DNA from: Bacteroidota bacterium
Lineage (GTDB): Bacteria > Bacteroidota > Bacteroidia > Flavobacteriales_F > PHOS-HE28
Direction: 5' to 3'
Assembly (NCBI GenBank): GCA_014584605.1
Contig: JACTMO010000062.1
Span: 1-64,000 of the forward strand
DNA: 64,000 bases
A model generated the notes under the pieces. It was not told where the DNA came from and ran no database searches. It saw only the letters and a program-made list of their open reading frames with translations. Below, piece after piece: positions 9,047 to 17,097 of the stretch (positions are counted from its first letter, which is position 1; each line of letters begins with the position of its first letter). Position numbers and translations under genes: made by a program.

Positions 9047-9847
9047 ATGCAGCCCGGCCAACGGATCCATTTCCTGAGCGACTTCCACCTGGGTGTGCCC
9101 GATGCGGCGAGCAGCCTGGCCCGGGAGAAGCGCATCTGCGCCTTTCTGGATCAGGCCGCCAGGGACGCCGCGGAGATCCATCTGCTCGGCGACCTGTTCG
9201 ATTTCTGGTTCGAATGGAGGAAAGCTGTGCCCCGCGGGCATGTGCGCCTGCTGGGCAAGATGGCCGAGCTCACCGACCGCGGCATTCCCGTGCACCTGCA
9301 CATCGGCAACCATGACATGTGGATCTTCGATTACGTGCCGAAGGAGACCGGTGTCGTCATCCACCGCGAACCGGTGGTGCGCGAATGGAACGGCAAGCGC
9401 TTTTACATCGGTCACGGCGACGGCCTCGGTCCCGGCGACCATGGCTACAAGTTCATCAAGAGCATCTTCCGCAACCCCGTATGCCAATGGCTCTTCGCAC
9501 GGCTGCACCCCAACTTCGCGCTGTGGCTGGGCGATTTCTGGAGCGGAAGGAGCCGGCAAAAGAGCTACGAGAACGACCGCAAGTGGCTGGGGGTGGAGAA
9601 GGAATGGCTGGTGCGATACTGCCGCGACCTGCTGCGCTCGGACCGGTTCGACTACATGATCTTCGGTCATCGCCACCTGCCCATCGATGTGGAGATCACG
9701 CCCGGCAGCCGGTACGTCAACCTCGGCGACTGGATCAGCTACTACACCTACGCAAGCTTCGACGGCAACGAGCTGAAACTGATGAAGCGCACGGACGACG
9801 GTCCGCTGGCCGGTGATGTGCGGATCACGGGCGGGCCGGCGGTGTGA
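9047..9847 (+). CDS. lpxH: UDP-2,3-diacylglucosamine pyrophosphatase (LpxH-like metallophosphoesterase)
   Basis: Calcineurin-like phosphoesterase of 266 residues. The metal-site motifs are in order: SDFHLG (Asp12, His14), LLGDLFDFW (residues 47-54), IGNHD (86-90), GHGD and FGHRH. Together with the length these match the LpxH family, which cleaves UDP-2,3-diacylglucosamine to lipid X in lipid A synthesis at the inner membrane. Another calcineurin-type hydrolase cannot be fully excluded. A -7-like CATCTTTG lies at 9032-9039, 7 nt before the ATG. The gene is convergent with GAPDH, with only 7 bases between the stops. Confidence 0.85.
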   Translation: MQPGQRIHFLSDFHLGVPDAASSLAREKRICAFLDQAARDAAEIHLLGDLFDFWFEWRKAVPRGHVRLLGKMAELTDRGIPVHLHIGNHDMWIFDYVPKETGVVIHREPVVREWNGKRFYIGHGDGLGPGDHGYKFIKSIFRNPVCQWLFARLHPNFALWLGDFWSGRSRQKSYENDRKWLGVEKEWLVRYCRDLLRSDRFDYMIFGHRHLPIDVEITPGSRYVNLGDWISYYTYASFDGNELKLMKRTDDGPLAGDVRITGGPAV

Positions 9848-9854
9848 GGTGCGG

Positions 9855-10859
9855 TCAGCCTTTGGCACCGATCCGTTCCACCAGGTCCACCAGACGCGAG
9901 CTGTACCCGTACTCGTTGTCGTACCAGCCCATGATCTTCACCATGTTGCCCACCACACTGGTGAGCTGTGCGTCGAAGATGCAGCTGTGCGGATCGTCCA
10001 CGATGTCCACGCTCACGATGGGATCCTCGGTATAGCGCAGGAGGCCCTTGAGCCGGCCATCGGCCAGGGACCTGAAGTAGGCGTTGATCTCCCCGGCGCT
10101 CCGCACGTGCGTCACCCAGCAGGTGATGTCGGTGATGGAGCCATCGGGCACCGGTACGCGGATGCCGCCGCCGCCCAGGCGTCCCTCGAGCGCGGGGAAG
10201 ATGCGTGTGATGGCCTTGGCCGCGCCGGTGGTGGTGGGCACCATGCTCACGGTGGCGGCCCGCGCCCGGCGCAGGTCCTTGTGCGGCGCATCGTGCAGGC
10301 GCTGGTCGCCGGTGAAGCTGTGCACGGTGGTGATGAAACCGTGCTCGATGCCGCAGAGCTCCTGGATGCCCAGGATCATGGGTGCCGCGCAGTTCGTGGT
10401 GCAGCTGGCGTTGCTGATGATGGTCTCATCGCCCGTGAGGATGTCGTCGTTCACACCCAACACCACGGTCTTGATGTCCGGGTCCTTGGCGGGGGCCGAG
10501 AGGATCACGCGCCCGGCACCGGCCTCCAGGTGGGCCGTGGCCAGCTCCCGGGTGAGGAAATGGCCCGTGCTCTCGAGCACGATATCGATGCCGAGCTCCT
10601 TCCACGGCAGCGTGGCCGGGTCCTTCAGCGCGTACGCCTTCACCTTCCTTCCGCCCAGGAGCAGATGCGCCTCATCATGCCCCACCTCACCGGCGAACAC
10701 ACCGTGCACCGAATCGTACTTGAAGAGATGGGCCAGGGTACGGGTGTCCGTCAGGTCGTTCACGGCGACCAGCTCGATGTCGTTCCGTTGCGTGAGCAAG
10801 CGGGCCGTGACGCGACCGATGCGCCCGAATCCGTTGATGGCGATGCGCTTCTTCCTCAT
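9855..10859 (-). CDS. gap: Type I glyceraldehyde-3-phosphate dehydrogenase
   Basis: Oxidises glyceraldehyde-3-phosphate to 1,3-bisphosphoglycerate in glycolysis. The 334-residue product starts with the Rossmann motif INGFGRIGR (residues 8-16). It has VNDLTD at 33-38, where Asp35 is compatible with NAD use, and the catalytic loop SNASCTTNCAAP with nucleophile Cys153 and base His180 (TTVHSFTGDQ). The C-terminus carries WYDNEYGYSSR. An open frame continues upstream to 10940, but the family start and a TTCCTTTG box (complement 10888-10895) favour the ATG at 10859. Confidence 0.96.
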   Translation of the reverse strand: MRKKRIAINGFGRIGRVTARLLTQRNDIELVAVNDLTDTRTLAHLFKYDSVHGVFAGEVGHDEAHLLLGGRKVKAYALKDPATLPWKELGIDIVLESTGHFLTRELATAHLEAGAGRVILSAPAKDPDIKTVVLGVNDDILTGDETIISNASCTTNCAAPMILGIQELCGIEHGFITTVHSFTGDQRLHDAPHKDLRRARAATVSMVPTTTGAAKAITRIFPALEGRLGGGGIRVPVPDGSITDITCWVTHVRSAGEINAYFRSLADGRLKGLLRYTEDPIVSVDIVDDPHSCIFDAQLTSVVGNMVKIMGWYDNEYGYSSRLVDLVERIGAKG

Positions 10860-11011
10860 GGCGGGGTTGCGCTGCGGGAGCGCACCGCAAAGGAAAGGTC
10901 CGGAGCGCCTGCGACCGACGTTCGCCTGCAAGGCCGGCATGTCCGCAACAGCCGTGCAGCGACCCTCATGCGTGCGAAGGCATGGCAGAGGAACGGGAAG
11001 TCCCGGTCCGG

Positions 11012-11029
11012 GGTCCGCCCTGGCGGGCC
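11012..11029 (-). terminator. Possible hairpin terminator after the T9SS BNR protein
   Basis: GGTCCGCC and GGCGGGCC (one G-U pair) are separated by 2 nt and start 5 bases beyond the stop of the gene at 11035. No T-run follows, so its role as a terminator is uncertain. Confidence 0.35.
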
Positions 11030-11034
11030 GGTGA

Positions 11035-13899
11035 TCAGCGGGAGACCAGCAGACGACCGGTGCGCGACACGGAACCCGAGCGCAGCTCCACCACGTACGT
11101 GCCGTTGGCGAGGTCGCTCACCCCAAGCACCACCTGGTTGCTGCCCTTGGCATAGGAAGCGGCACGCTGCGACCGCACCACCCGACCGTTGAGGTCGAAG
11201 ATGGTGATGGCCACATCCCGACGCTCCGACAGATCGAAGACCACGGTGGTCTGCACCTGCGCCGGGTTGGGGAAGATGCCCAGATCGCCGATGACCTGTG
11301 CGTTCGACCCGGCCCCGGGCCGGTCGGCCACGGCCAGATAGGTCTCGCTGCGGAAGGCCCCGCGGCCGTGGGTGCCGGCGTAGATCACGCCCTGGTTGGT
11401 GAGGTAGTCCGGTCCGTAGGGGTTGGTGTTCCACTTCCAGCGCTGCTGGCGCACCTGGAAGGTGGGCACCTTGTCCATGCCGGTGTTCTCGAAGCTCCAG
11501 GTGGCACCACCATCGTCCGTGGCCATCACGCCGAACTCGGTACCGATGACGAAGATGTCCGGGTTCTCATAATGGATCAACCCGTCGTACACCGGCATGC
11601 CCGTCAGCTCGGTCGACACGTTCCATTTGTTGGTCACCGAGGGCGTTCCACTGATGCCGGTGATCAGGCGCACCTTTTGGGAGCCGCCGTACCCACCCTG
11701 GGTCACCAGCAGGCGGTCCGGGTCGTTCGGGTCCGAGCTAAGACCGGTGACCGGAGCTCCGCTGGAGAGCAGCGTCACCGGTGTCGAGAGCTGCACGTTG
11801 GTGCCCAGTTCCACATCGGCCTGGTCCAAGGTGTACGCGTTGTTGAAGCCCTCCACCATGAACACCTCTCCATCGAGGGTGCCCCAGAAGAGGCGGTCGC
11901 CGTCGGCGGACCATTCGAGCACGTTGACGTTGCCCCCGGCGCTGTTCGCCACCTTCCACCATTCCGGGTTCTCCACGAACTGGCAGGCGTCACGCGTCAC
12001 CCAGACCCCCTGGGCGCCGGAGAAACCCACGGCGAAGAGGGTCTGCACCCGGTCCTGCAGGCGCAGCTCCTCATCCGGGAGCACCATGGCCTGGGTGATG
12101 GTGTGGTACTGGTCGATCTGGGGCATGCGGCCCTTGTAGGTGATGACCTCGCCGAAGTAGAGCGTATCGCCGGTATTGTTCTGCCAGGTGACGCTGTCCT
12201 GGCTGCCCGCATCGTTCCAATTCTCGTGGAGCCGGATGTTGGTATAGAAATCGCCCAGTCCTGCACCGCCCAGTTCGCCCGGGGTGCCCAAGGCCAGGAC
12301 GCGCGCATCGTAGAAGTCGCCGAAGTTGGTGCCGTTGTCCGACGAGCGGGCCAGGGAGCCGAAGTACACGGTGGAGAACAGGATGTTGGGGTCGATCTGC
12401 GAGATCTCGCAATCGAACCCGTCACCACCGCTCACCTCGATGGCCTCCTGGGGCGTGTTGCCCCCGGTGAGCCGGATGTACTGGGTGCCGTTGTCCTGGG
12501 TGCCGCCCATGACCTTGCCCTTGGGCGAATAGGCCAGCGAGTAGAACTGGGTGATGTTGAGGAACCGGTTGCCGGCATAGAAGACCCCGCCGAGGTCGGG
12601 GCTCACGTACACCCCACCGTCGCAGGCCACGTACGCGGTGTGCCCATCGGGGGAGAAGGTGATGTCGTGGATGTCGGCGTGCACGCAGTTGAAGCATCCC
12701 GGGAAATCGAAGGCGAGCGCCAGCTGGGTCGGTTGGGCGTTGAGACTGGTGGTCCACAGCGACACGCCACCGAGCCAGATGCGGTCGGGTTCGCCCGGAA
12801 CCACGGCGAGCACGTTGTCCCACCACCCCTGGCTGTTGTCGCCGAAGATGTCCAGCTCAGGCACCCCGTTGTTACCGAAGCCGGCCGGCCAGATGCGGAA
12901 CCAGTTGAAGCCTTTGTCGGTGGAGGCCCAAACGCCGTTCATCTGCCCGCCGCCGGTGGCGATCATGCAGTACATGTAGTTGTTGTCATCCGGGGAGATG
13001 GCGAACTCCATGCGGCCGATCTGGCTGTTGGGGAAGTTGTTGTCGTTGAGGGTCATGTTGTCGAAGCTCGCCCCTCCGTCGCGGCTCACGTAGCAGGTGC
13101 TGCCGATGTTGCAGATGAGGACCGAACCGTCCGCGCTGACCTCCAGCGCACGGCAGAGCGAGTTGGGGAGCCCGGGTGCCGGGGTGAGGCTGTTGTTGCT
13201 CTCGTCGTAGAGGGCCAGGCCGTTGACGTGGGCCACCCACAGCTTGGCGGGTTCGGTGGGATGGGCCACGATCTTGTCCACGATGGCCCAGTCGTCGTTG
13301 GTGCTCCAGTTCGTGGTGGTCCCGAAGACCTGGGTGAAGGTCGCCCCGCCGTCGTTGGTCATGAACAGGCCATTGCCGATGAAGCCGCTGCCCCCCACCC
13401 CGGACTGCCCTTCGGCCGTGGCGCCCGTGGCCACGTACACATGGCCGTTGCCCAGGATGGCGATGCTGCTGATGCAGAGGTTCTCATTGAAGGCCGGCAC
13501 CTTTTCCCAAGTGTTGGCCCCGTTGGTGGAGCGGTACAGGCCACCGGAAACGCCGCCGGACCAAAGGACCTGGGTGTTGCCCGGATCGACCACGATGGTG
13601 CGGATGCGCCCGCCCACGTTGTCGGGGCCCATCTCCACCCATTCCAGGCCTACGCTCTTGGGGCCGCCGTATGCGTTCACGGCCGCTTCCATGGCCAGGC
13701 GGTCTCCCGGCTCGATGCGTCCCGTGGCGAGGTTGCCCCGGACCTTGGCCATATACTCCATGGCGCCTCGGGCGCTGGCCGCCGGAGGTCCATCCTTGCG
13801 CGGTGCATAGCGGGGTCCTTGTTCGCTGGACCAGATGGCGGCGAGGGCGAGGGCGACGGTGGTGGTGGCCAGAAGGCCGTTGCGTACAGCTCGGGTCAT
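11035..13899 (-). CDS. T9SS-secreted BNR/sortilin-type beta-propeller protein
   Basis: Large extracellular protein (954 residues) with an N-terminal signal segment (NGLLATTTVALALA). It carries repeated BNR/VPS10-like propeller blades: GGLYRSTNGANTWEKV, FMTNDGGATF, YVSRDGGASF and ATDDGGATW each hold the Asp-box-like DGG-T-W pattern. The final 80 residues (from NPAQVQTTVVFDL to GRLLVSR) are a type A T9SS sorting domain. The reading frame stays open far upstream across lipA; the ATG at 13899 is chosen for its signal peptide and because a perfect -7 box lies 45 nt before it. The ligand or substrate is unknown. Confidence 0.9.
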   Translation of the reverse strand: MTRAVRNGLLATTTVALALAAIWSSEQGPRYAPRKDGPPAASARGAMEYMAKVRGNLATGRIEPGDRLAMEAAVNAYGGPKSVGLEWVEMGPDNVGGRIRTIVVDPGNTQVLWSGGVSGGLYRSTNGANTWEKVPAFNENLCISSIAILGNGHVYVATGATAEGQSGVGGSGFIGNGLFMTNDGGATFTQVFGTTTNWSTNDDWAIVDKIVAHPTEPAKLWVAHVNGLALYDESNNSLTPAPGLPNSLCRALEVSADGSVLICNIGSTCYVSRDGGASFDNMTLNDNNFPNSQIGRMEFAISPDDNNYMYCMIATGGGQMNGVWASTDKGFNWFRIWPAGFGNNGVPELDIFGDNSQGWWDNVLAVVPGEPDRIWLGGVSLWTTSLNAQPTQLALAFDFPGCFNCVHADIHDITFSPDGHTAYVACDGGVYVSPDLGGVFYAGNRFLNITQFYSLAYSPKGKVMGGTQDNGTQYIRLTGGNTPQEAIEVSGGDGFDCEISQIDPNILFSTVYFGSLARSSDNGTNFGDFYDARVLALGTPGELGGAGLGDFYTNIRLHENWNDAGSQDSVTWQNNTGDTLYFGEVITYKGRMPQIDQYHTITQAMVLPDEELRLQDRVQTLFAVGFSGAQGVWVTRDACQFVENPEWWKVANSAGGNVNVLEWSADGDRLFWGTLDGEVFMVEGFNNAYTLDQADVELGTNVQLSTPVTLLSSGAPVTGLSSDPNDPDRLLVTQGGYGGSQKVRLITGISGTPSVTNKWNVSTELTGMPVYDGLIHYENPDIFVIGTEFGVMATDDGGATWSFENTGMDKVPTFQVRQQRWKWNTNPYGPDYLTNQGVIYAGTHGRGAFRSETYLAVADRPGAGSNAQVIGDLGIFPNPAQVQTTVVFDLSERRDVAITIFDLNGRVVRSQRAASYAKGSNQVVLGVSDLANGTYVVELRSGSVSRTGRLLVSR

Positions 13900-13944
13900 G
13901 GTCGTGGTCGGAGTGGCCGGTGGTGGTTCGTGGTCGAAGGAACA

Positions 13945-13952
13945 CAAAGATA
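13945..13952 (-). promoter_or_regulatory. -7 box (TATCTTTG) of the T9SS BNR gene
   Basis: TATCTTTG on the minus strand is a perfect match to TAnnTTTG, 45 nt before the start at 13899, in the gap after the lipA stop. Confidence 0.55.
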
Positions 13953-14015
13953 GTCGGGCGCAGCATCCCCCGAACCGCTGAAGGTCACAAAGCAGGTCGC
14001 GGGGACAGGAACGGG

Positions 14016-14888
14016 CTATTTCACGTGACGTTCGGCGTGGTAGCTGGAGCGCACGAGCGGGCTGCTTTCGACGAAGCGGAAGCCCCTTGCAAGGCCCTCC
14101 TCCCGGAAGCGTGTAAAGCGGTCGGGGTGGACGAACGCCTGCACTTCCAGGTGGGCCTTGGTGGGCTGCAGGTACTGCCCGATGGTCATGACCTGGGTGC
14201 CCACGGCCCGCAGGTCGTCCATGGTCTCGAGCACCTCGCGGTCGGTTTCCCCAAGGCCGAGCATGATGCCGCTCTTGGTGCGCAGGCCCGCCCGGTGGGC
14301 CCGCAGGAGCACCTCCAGGCTCCGGTCGTAGCGCGCCTGCACCCGCACCTGGCGGGAGAGGCGGCGCACGGTCTCCAGGTTGTGGGAGAGCACCTCGGGC
14401 GCTGCTTCGAGCACCACGGCCAGGTGCTGCCACTGCCCCTTGAAGTCGGGAATGAGCGTTTCCATGGTGGTGCCGGGGCAGCGCCGGCGCACGGCGCGGA
14501 TGGTGCGGGCCCAGGTGTCGGCGCCGCAGTCCTCCAGGTCGTCCCGGTCCACGCTGGTGATCACGCAATGTTTCACCCCCATCAGCTCCACGCTGCGGGC
14601 CACGCGCGCCGGCTCGAAGGGGTCCACCGGTTCCGGGCGGCCGGTGGACACGGCGCAGAAGCCGCAACTGCGCGTGCACACGTTGCCCAGGATCATGAAG
14701 GTGGCCGTGCCCTCTCCCCAGCACTCGCCCATGTTGGGGCAGTTGCCGCTCTGGCAGATGGTATGCAGCTTGTGCTCGTTGACGATGGACCGCACCTTGC
14801 GGTAGTTCTCGCCCGTGGGCAGCTTCACCCGCAGCCATTCCGGCCGCCGGGTCGGCCGCACCGCCTGTACGTTCTCCTCCATGTTCAT
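14016..14888 (-). CDS. lipA: Lipoyl synthase
   Basis: Radical-SAM enzyme that inserts two sulfurs into protein-bound octanoate to make lipoate. Both iron-sulfur sites are visible in the 290-residue protein: the auxiliary cluster Cys45, Cys50, Cys56 (CX4CX5C) and the radical-SAM cluster Cys71, Cys75, Cys78 ([10 protein letters not shown]3CX2C). The C-terminal RSSYHA holds the conserved Ser that ligates the auxiliary cluster. The start at 14888 overlaps the stop of the upstream gene (ATGA), so the two are translationally coupled; a second in-frame ATG at 14882 is possible. Confidence 0.96.
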   Translation of the reverse strand: MNMEENVQAVRPTRRPEWLRVKLPTGENYRKVRSIVNEHKLHTICQSGNCPNMGECWGEGTATFMILGNVCTRSCGFCAVSTGRPEPVDPFEPARVARSVELMGVKHCVITSVDRDDLEDCGADTWARTIRAVRRRCPGTTMETLIPDFKGQWQHLAVVLEAAPEVLSHNLETVRRLSRQVRVQARYDRSLEVLLRAHRAGLRTKSGIMLGLGETDREVLETMDDLRAVGTQVMTIGQYLQPTKAHLEVQAFVHPDRFTRFREEGLARGFRFVESSPLVRSSYHAERHVK

Positions 14889-15631
14889 CGCACGTACTTC
14901 TTCCCGAACTGAATGCTCAGGTACAGTTCCGGGAAGAATTGCTTGTTCTCCACGCCGTCCAGTTCGGCCATGATGGGCAGCCGCTCGGCGAAGACATCGA
15001 TGCTGGCGCCCACCTCGAGGGCCTTGATGCCGGCGGCCGATCCGGAGTGCTCGAAATTGAGCCCGAAGCGTGCGAAGCCCCCGAAGCGGAAGGCGGAACC
15101 CTCGATGCCCTTGAACCAGGAGGCCCGTCCGAAGATGTCGTCGGGATAGTGCAGCTGCGGGTCGTAGCGCTCCACGGCGATCGTCTCATAGGGCAGGCTG
15201 GGCTTGCCGATCTGCAGGTAGACCGGCTTGAGCATGGCGATCGAGGGACCGATGCTCCACAGGTAGTTCACCTCCACACCGCTCTTGCGCAACTTGTCCG
15301 TGATCAGCTCCTTGCGGCCCCAGGTGGGCCGGAACAGCAGCACGCTGTTGAGCTTGCCGTAGAAATAGCCGCGGGCGTCCTCGTAGTACGGGTTGAAGCT
15401 TTTGATCTCCTTGGGGTGCTTCATGCACACGATCTCGATGCCGAGCATGCGGCGCGAGCGTGCGGTGCGGTGCTTGCCATGGAAGAAGTTGGCCCCCCAG
15501 CCGTCCCCATGGGCGATGAGCCCCCCGTGGAGCTCCTTCTTGTAGAGGACCCGTGTCTCGTCGTAAACCGTCTGTTGCGCCAACAGCCAGGCCGGCAGCA
15601 CGAGCAGCAGCAGGGTGGTGGTGGCCCGCAT
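14885..15631 (-). CDS. Predicted outer-membrane-type protein of unknown function, upstream of lipA
   Basis: The 248-residue product has a clear signal peptide ([15 protein letters not shown]). Its mature part has many short alternating segments ([40 protein letters not shown]) and an aromatic C-terminal end, which suggests a small outer-membrane beta-barrel. This is inference from pattern only. It overlaps lipA by 4 bases and leads that operon from a perfect -7 box 10 nt upstream. A functional link to lipoate synthesis is not obvious. Confidence 0.8.
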   Translation of the reverse strand: MRATTTLLLLVLPAWLLAQQTVYDETRVLYKKELHGGLIAHGDGWGANFFHGKHRTARSRRMLGIEIVCMKHPKEIKSFNPYYEDARGYFYGKLNSVLLFRPTWGRKELITDKLRKSGVEVNYLWSIGPSIAMLKPVYLQIGKPSLPYETIAVERYDPQLHYPDDIFGRASWFKGIEGSAFRFGGFARFGLNFEHSGSAAGIKALEVGASIDVFAERLPIMAELDGVENKQFFPELYLSIQFGKKYVR

Positions 15632-15641
15632 GGAGAGAGGT

Positions 15642-15669
15642 CAAAGTTAGGCAGACCACGCTACCTTGC
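15642..15669. promoter_or_regulatory. Divergent promoter boxes between the lipA operon and the OsmC gene
   Basis: Minus strand: TAACTTTG at 15642-15649, a perfect TAnnTTTG, 10 nt before the ATG at 15631. Plus strand: TACCTTGC at 15662-15669, a looser match, 10 nt before the ATG at 15680. Both imply very short 5' leaders. Confidence 0.5.
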
Positions 15670-15679
15670 CGACCTTCCC

Positions 15680-16087
15680 ATGAGCACCTCCACTGTCCAC
15701 TACCTGGGCGACCTGCGCACCGAAGCGCGCCATACCCGGAGCGGGAGCACCCTGCTGACCGATGCACCACCGGACAACCGCGGGCGGGGCGAGGCTTTCT
15801 CCCCGACGGACCTGATGAGCACCGCGCTGGCCTGCTGCCTGATGACGGTGATGGGGATCCGGGCACGTGACAAGGGCTATCCGCTCCAGGGTCTTTCGGC
15901 CAGCGTCACCAAGCACATGGCGGCCTCACCCCGCCGGGTGTCGCGCATCGAAGTGGACATCGCGATGGACGGTGACGGCCTCGACGCGGCGGTGCGGGCC
16001 GAACTGGAGGAGGTGGCACGCACCTGCCCGGTGGCCCTGAGCCTGCGGGAGGACCTGGTCCAGGAGCTGCGCTTCACGTACCGCTGA
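15680..16087 (+). CDS. OsmC/Ohr-family protein
   Basis: Small cytosolic protein (135 residues) of the OsmC fold, a family of thiol peroxidases that reduce organic hydroperoxides or other reactive thiol-linked species. The two family cysteines are present, in TALACCLMTVMG (Cys52 or the adjacent Cys53) and in RTCPVALSL (Cys116). The spacing fits the YhfA-like branch better than Ohr. The frame is open for 740 bases upstream, but the family start is MSTSTVHYLGD at 15680. It is convergent with the small lipoprotein across a shared terminator. Confidence 0.88.
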   Translation: MSTSTVHYLGDLRTEARHTRSGSTLLTDAPPDNRGRGEAFSPTDLMSTALACCLMTVMGIRARDKGYPLQGLSASVTKHMAASPRRVSRIEVDIAMDGDGLDAAVRAELEEVARTCPVALSLREDLVQELRFTYR

Positions 16088-16100
16088 GCCAGGAACACGA

Positions 16101-16125
16101 AAGCCCGGTCCATCGGGCCGGGCTT
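16101..16125. terminator. Shared hairpin terminator between convergent genes
   Basis: AAGCCCGG (16101-16108) and CCGGGCTT (16118-16125) form a perfect 8-bp stem with a 9-nt loop, 13 bases after the OsmC stop and 20 bases beyond the lipoprotein stop. It could act in both directions. Confidence 0.65.
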
Positions 16126-16145
16126 GTGGTGTATCGCAAAAGGGA

Positions 16146-16274
16146 TCAGGCGGGGCGTTCGGCCTTCACCTGATGCGTCTTGGAATAGGCCGGACAGCTG
16201 TGCGAAGAGCTACAGGAGCTGAAGAGCACCGCGCCGACCGCCACCACCGCCAGTACCAGAAGCACCTTTTTCAT
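16146..16274 (-). CDS. 42-residue lipoprotein
   Basis: A short gene reading MKKVLLVLAVVAVGAVLFSS then CSSSHSCPAY and a basic tail ending KAERPA. A lysine n-region, a 16-residue hydrophobic core and an S-S-C lipobox mark it as a lipoprotein, with a mature chain of only about 22 residues carrying a second Cys. Small CPAY-type lipoproteins of this kind occur in Bacteroidota, but no function is known to me. It has its own perfect -7 box 58 nt upstream and a terminator just past its stop, which supports a real monocistronic gene. Confidence 0.75.
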   Translation of the reverse strand: MKKVLLVLAVVAVGAVLFSSCSSSHSCPAYSKTHQVKAERPA

Positions 16275-16332
16275 CGTTGTGCGTTCGTTTGCCATCGTTC
16301 CTTCGGACGCAATTGGAACGTAGGGTTCCGCC

Positions 16333-16340
16333 CAAAGTTA
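16333..16340 (-). promoter_or_regulatory. -7 box (TAACTTTG) of the 42-residue lipoprotein
   Basis: Perfect TAnnTTTG on the minus strand, 58 nt before the start at 16274, in the divergent gap with ung. Confidence 0.5.
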
Positions 16341-16404
16341 TCGCGTGGAACGACCGGGACCCTCAAAATGTTTCAACGATCCGTTGGCGATCTTTCGGGA
16401 CACC

Positions 16405-17097
16405 ATGACCATGGCCACCCCTACCGCATCCCTCGCCGAGCTCGGCCCAGGCTGGTCGCGTGTGCTCGGCGCCGAGCTGGACAAGCCCTATTTCAGGGCG
16501 CTGAAGGCCTTCCTGGAGGCAGAGCGCGCCCGTTACCGCGTGTACCCGGCCGGTCGGGACATCCTCCGCGCCTTTGCACGCACCCCGTTGGAAGCGGTGC
16601 GCGTGGTGATCCTCGGGCAGGACCCTTACCACGGCGCCGGACAGGCACACGGGCTCTGCTTCAGCGTGCCCGCCGGGGTGCCGCCGCCCCCATCGCTGGC
16701 CAACATCTTCGCCGAACTGCACCGCGACCTGGGCCTACCCCTGCCCGCCCATGGCGACCTGGGCCGCTGGGCCGACCAGGGGGTGCTGCTGCTGAACGCC
16801 ACGCTCACCGTGCGCGCCGACCAGGCCGGGTCGCACCAGGGGAAGGGCTGGGAGACCTTCACCGACACGGCCATCCGGGCACTGGCCGAGGAGCGCAGCG
16901 GTCTGGTGCTCCTGCTCTGGGGCCGCCATGCGCAGCGCAAGGAGGCCTTGGTGCCGGCGGACCGCCACTACGTGCTGAAGGCCCCCCACCCCAGCCCGCT
17001 CTCGGCCCACCGCGGCTTCCTCGGTTGCGGCCATTTCTCGGCCACCAACGAGATCCTCCAGGCGCAGGGCCTGGACCCCATCGATTGGCGACCGTGA
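16405..17097 (+). CDS. ung: Uracil-DNA glycosylase, family 1
   Basis: Removes uracil from DNA as the first step of base-excision repair. The 230-residue protein has the water-activating motif GQDPYHG (residues 71-77, catalytic Asp73), the uracil-binding LLLNATLTV (128-136) and the DNA-intercalation motif HPSPLSAHRGF starting at His195. The frame opens at a GTG at 16345, but the region before MTMATPTASL does not look like the family; ATG at 16405 or 16411 is likely. Its TGA overlaps the GTG start of the next gene. Confidence 0.96.
   Translation: MTMATPTASLAELGPGWSRVLGAELDKPYFRALKAFLEAERARYRVYPAGRDILRAFARTPLEAVRVVILGQDPYHGAGQAHGLCFSVPAGVPPPPSLANIFAELHRDLGLPLPAHGDLGRWADQGVLLLNATLTVRADQAGSHQGKGWETFTDTAIRALAEERSGLVLLLWGRHAQRKEALVPADRHYVLKAPHPSPLSAHRGFLGCGHFSATNEILQAQGLDPIDWRP

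Noticed and set aside
13900-14838. Upstream part of the long minus-strand frame joined to the T9SS BNR protein
   Set aside because: This stretch overlaps lipA in another frame; the real start at 13899 has a signal peptide and a -7 box.
14939-15679. N-terminal extension of the OsmC gene
   Set aside because: The open frame is antisense to the 248-residue gene, and OsmC homology begins only at 15680.
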